A stretch of 7,851 nt of DNA, taken from contig CAKSJC010000071.1 of the NCBI GenBank assembly GCA_934462885.1, positions 1 through 7,851 of the forward strand. Reading direction: 5' to 3'. The notes under the pieces were generated by a model, which was not told the origin of the DNA, searched no databases, and saw only the letters and a program-made list of their open reading frames with translations. A program made the position numbers and the translations under genes. Source of the DNA: an uncultured Eubacteriales bacterium (GTDB taxonomy: Bacteria; Bacillota; Clostridia; Oscillospirales; CAG-272). Position 1 is the first letter of the stretch. Every line of letters begins with the position of its first letter. This document shows, piece by piece, positions 6,112 through 7,851 of this stretch.

Positions 6112-7017
6112 TTATTTCCCGATGAACTCACGAAATACCGAATTTTCGGGAACCATACGGTCTGAAAAATGAGGACATTCAAACGCTTTCATTTTACATA
6201 AAAGATCTTTAGCCTCTTGACTGTATTTGCTTTTCTCCGGAACGTCGCAGAGGAGCGGACGCACAAAAGAGGAAATTATAAAAGGCTCATATTCCATAAA
6301 CGAATTCAAATATATACTGCAGTTTTCGGAATTTGGGAAAATATTCGCATCCTCATTGTCGCGGACACTTTTCCACAAATGCAGTGTAAATTCGGCTGAC
6401 GAATTTCTGAATTTGTAGTCGCGCACTATTCTCCTCAAAAGCCGTATCTCATTTTTCGTGAGGATGGTTCCGTTATATATGATATCGTCCGTTACTGAAA
6501 TAAAAATGCTCTTATTTGCGCCGCAAAACAGTTCTGTTATCTCAGGGTAGACCGCCTGGATTCCTTCAAAAACATATATATCGTTTTTCTTTGGAATATA
6601 TTCTTCATATCCTACCCTGCGTGTTACCGTAAAATCATAATTTGGAATAAGGACGCTTTTCCCCTCCGTAAGTCTCTTTGTAAACTTAGCGAAATAATCA
6701 AAATCTATCGCCTTTATGCTGTCGTAATCGGGAACTTCTTTTGTAACGCACCTCTCACCGTTTCTGTCGATATAAAAATCGTCTATCGACATTACGACAG
6801 CGTTTTTTTCGTTCTCTTCAATACGTTTCGTCAGAATTCCGGCAGTTGTAGTTTTCCCGGAACATGTGGGTCCTGCCAACGTTATAATCATTGTTTCACT
6901 TTTCCCCACTATCTTATCTACAGCCTCGTTTATGTGCTTATTAAAGTTTTCCTCGCATTGCAGAATCAAATTCAAAGCTGCATCTTCAGACATAATGTTA
7001 AAATCAATTTTTTTCAT
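6112..7017 (-). CDS. Uridine kinase-family nucleoside kinase
   Basis: Cytoplasmic P-loop kinase of the uridine kinase/phosphoribulokinase family, expected to phosphorylate a nucleoside for pyrimidine salvage; the true substrate cannot be read from sequence. In 301 residues: a helical N-terminus (1-42), Walker A GPTCSGKT (49-56), SIDDFY (77-82), the PDYDSIKAIDFDYF block (96-109), YDF (127-129), FEGIQAVYPE (150-159) and an Arg-rich lid IRLLRRIVRDYKFR (191-204). The section after the lid (LWKSVRDNEDANIFP, 214-228) is typical of the clostridial/Bacteroides nucleoside kinases, many of which carry an extra N-terminal TGS and ThrRS-like half; that half is absent here. The ATG at 7017 is preceded by GGTGAT, which pairs with the 16S rRNA 3' end. 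The gap to hemZ is 45 bases and to the flippase 40 bases, consistent with one transcript. It is not the canonical small Udk (about 210 residues). Confidence 0.87.
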   Translation of the reverse strand: MKKIDFNIMSEDAALNLILQCEENFNKHINEAVDKIVGKSETMIITLAGPTCSGKTTTAGILTKRIEENEKNAVVMSIDDFYIDRNGERCVTKEVPDYDSIKAIDFDYFAKFTKRLTEGKSVLIPNYDFTVTRRVGYEEYIPKKNDIYVFEGIQAVYPEITELFCGANKSIFISVTDDIIYNGTILTKNEIRLLRRIVRDYKFRNSSAEFTLHLWKSVRDNEDANIFPNSENCSIYLNSFMEYEPFIISSFVRPLLCDVPEKSKYSQEAKDLLCKMKAFECPHFSDRMVPENSVFREFIGK

Positions 7018-7062
7018 AAAATCACCGTTTTAGAAATTACTTGTCAGTAATAATTTAAAAAA

Positions 7063-7851
7063 TCACCTTTTAGTCAAAAAGTCCGCAAAGCTTTTCCTAA
7101 GCGCCTCTCTCTTCTCGAGTGCATTTCCCTTCGTATAATCACGCAAATACTCATACGGATATTTAGGATGAAAAAGTCTGTCGATTTTCACATTTCCTTT
7201 TTCATCGGGAAGAGACACGAATTTCGTCACCGATGAAGCGCCGGCTGAAAAAATACTGTGTACCTCTTCCATCATAAACACATTGTAAAGTCCCTCATGC
7301 CCCGGAAGAGAATATCCGACATTTTCAAGATTTCCGACAGTATTTTTCTGTCTGTACATATAATATGGCAGATATCCCGCTTCTGACAGGACTTTTTGAG
7401 AATATTCAACACTTTCGGCGGCAACTATACTGCTTCTGTCAAATTTATCTCCCTCTTTTTTGAATTCGGAAGCTCTTTTAACACTGAAAGTATGAACCGT
7501 AATATTTTCCGGTTGAAGAGCGATTATCCTGTTGATAGTGTTTATAAATGACTCCGTCGTATCATAAGGAAGCCCTGCTATAAGATCAACATTTATATCT
7601 CGTATTCCGCTTTCTCTTGCGATACCGTATGCTTCAAAAAACATTTCCGAAGAGTGTGCACGCCCTATTTTTTTCAAAACTTCATCGTTCAATGTTTGAG
7701 TGTTAACGCTTAGTCTTGTTACTCCGTATTCAGCCGCTATCTTCAGTTTTTTGCGGTTTATGGTATCCGGACGCCCCGCTTCGAGAGTAAATTCTTCGAA
7801 ATCTGAAATGTTTTTTCTGATATTTGAAAGTAGAAATTCAAGCTGCTCTTC
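7063..7851 (-). CDS. hemZ: Coproporphyrinogen dehydrogenase HemZ (oxygen-independent), C-terminal part
   Basis: Radical-SAM enzyme family that oxidatively decarboxylates coproporphyrinogen III without oxygen in haem synthesis. Only the last 262 residues are present; the N-terminus with the CxxxCxxC iron-sulfur motif lies beyond 7851. The frame is open to the edge, so a start at the internal TTG (7692) would be an artefact. Visible HemZ features, numbered within the fragment, are EAGRPDT (24-30), RLSVNTQT (46-53), IGRAH (62-66), NVDLIAGLP (87-95), PENITVHTFSVKRAS (114-128) and the very characteristic YYMYRQKNTVGNLENVGYS (163-181), which separates HemZ from HemN and HemW. It is the first visible gene of the string; its promoter is outside the window. 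Whether it acts as a full coproporphyrinogen dehydrogenase in this organism is inference, since many clostridia keep hemZ without a complete pathway. Confidence 0.92.
   Translation of the reverse strand, partial: EEQLEFLLSNIRKNISDFEEFTLEAGRPDTINRKKLKIAAEYGVTRLSVNTQTLNDEVLKKIGRAHSSEMFFEAYGIARESGIRDINVDLIAGLPYDTTESFINTINRIIALQPENITVHTFSVKRASEFKKEGDKFDRSSIVAAESVEYSQKVLSEAGYLPYYMYRQKNTVGNLENVGYSLPGHEGLYNVFMMEEVHSIFSAGASSVTKFVSLPDEKGNVKIDRLFHPKYPYEYLRDYTKGNALEKREALRKSFADFLTKR

Noticed and set aside
7040..7078. Possible promoter before the nucleoside kinase (TTGACT at the hemZ end)
   Set aside because: At 16-18 bases from TTGACT the -10 candidates match TATAAT at no more than half the positions.
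7063..7692. A 209-residue hemZ-like gene beginning at 7692
   Set aside because: The start codon is an internal TTG in the middle of the conserved NTQTLND block; the same frame continues open to 7851 with matching HemZ sequence, so the gene is cut by the window edge.
1..7851. Mobile element, CRISPR array, tRNA, rRNA, riboswitch or defence system
   Set aside because: No transposase or recombinase frame, no spaced direct repeats, no cloverleaf-like or conserved RNA motif was seen; the coding content is ordinary chromosomal.

Overview
The window reads as chromosomal DNA from an endospore-forming, low-to-moderate GC Firmicute of class Clostridia. The evidence is the presence of YabP and YabQ (spore-former proteins), a clostridial-type HemZ, Firmicute-style AGGAGG ribosome binding sites, and a surface protein with S-layer homology (SLH) domains. 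No species can be named from the sequence. Every supported gene lies on the minus strand, so the window is read from its right end to its left.

Right part (7851 to 2309): one compact gene string with gaps of 0-67 bases and several overlaps. In transcription order it holds the C-terminal part of hemZ (radical-SAM coproporphyrinogen dehydrogenase), a uridine-kinase-family nucleoside kinase, a SpoVB/MurJ-type lipid-linked oligosaccharide flippase, mazG, rqcP (yabO), yabP, yabQ and divIC/ftsB. From the flippase onward the order matches the Bacillus subtilis block yabM-yabN-yabO-yabP-yabQ-divIC. The string ends in a strong hairpin terminator at 2252-2276. The largest internal gap, between rqcP and yabP, holds a good match to a sigma-E promoter. 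This suggests that yabP-yabQ-divIC can be transcribed separately in the mother cell during sporulation.

Left part (2250 to 1): an AT-rich intergenic stretch carries a consensus-like extended -10 sigma-A promoter (TTGAAA, 17 bases, TATCAT) and an AGGAGG ribosome binding site. It drives an SLH-domain surface protein whose reading frame stays open to the window edge (683 codons visible). This is an independently expressed cell-envelope gene next to the housekeeping and sporulation block.

The genes share themes rather than one pathway: envelope polymer export (flippase), nucleotide-pool cleaning (MazG), rescue of stalled ribosomes (RqcP), spore envelope formation (YabP, YabQ), division (DivIC), haem synthesis (HemZ) and surface anchoring (SLH protein). 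I see no mobile element, CRISPR array, tRNA, rRNA or phage gene, and no clear novel system. The points most worth a second look are the sigma-E-like promoter, an in-frame A AAA AAG slippery heptamer at the flippase/mazG overlap, the stand-alone MazG with a worn second active site, and the ambiguous signal peptide of the SLH protein.
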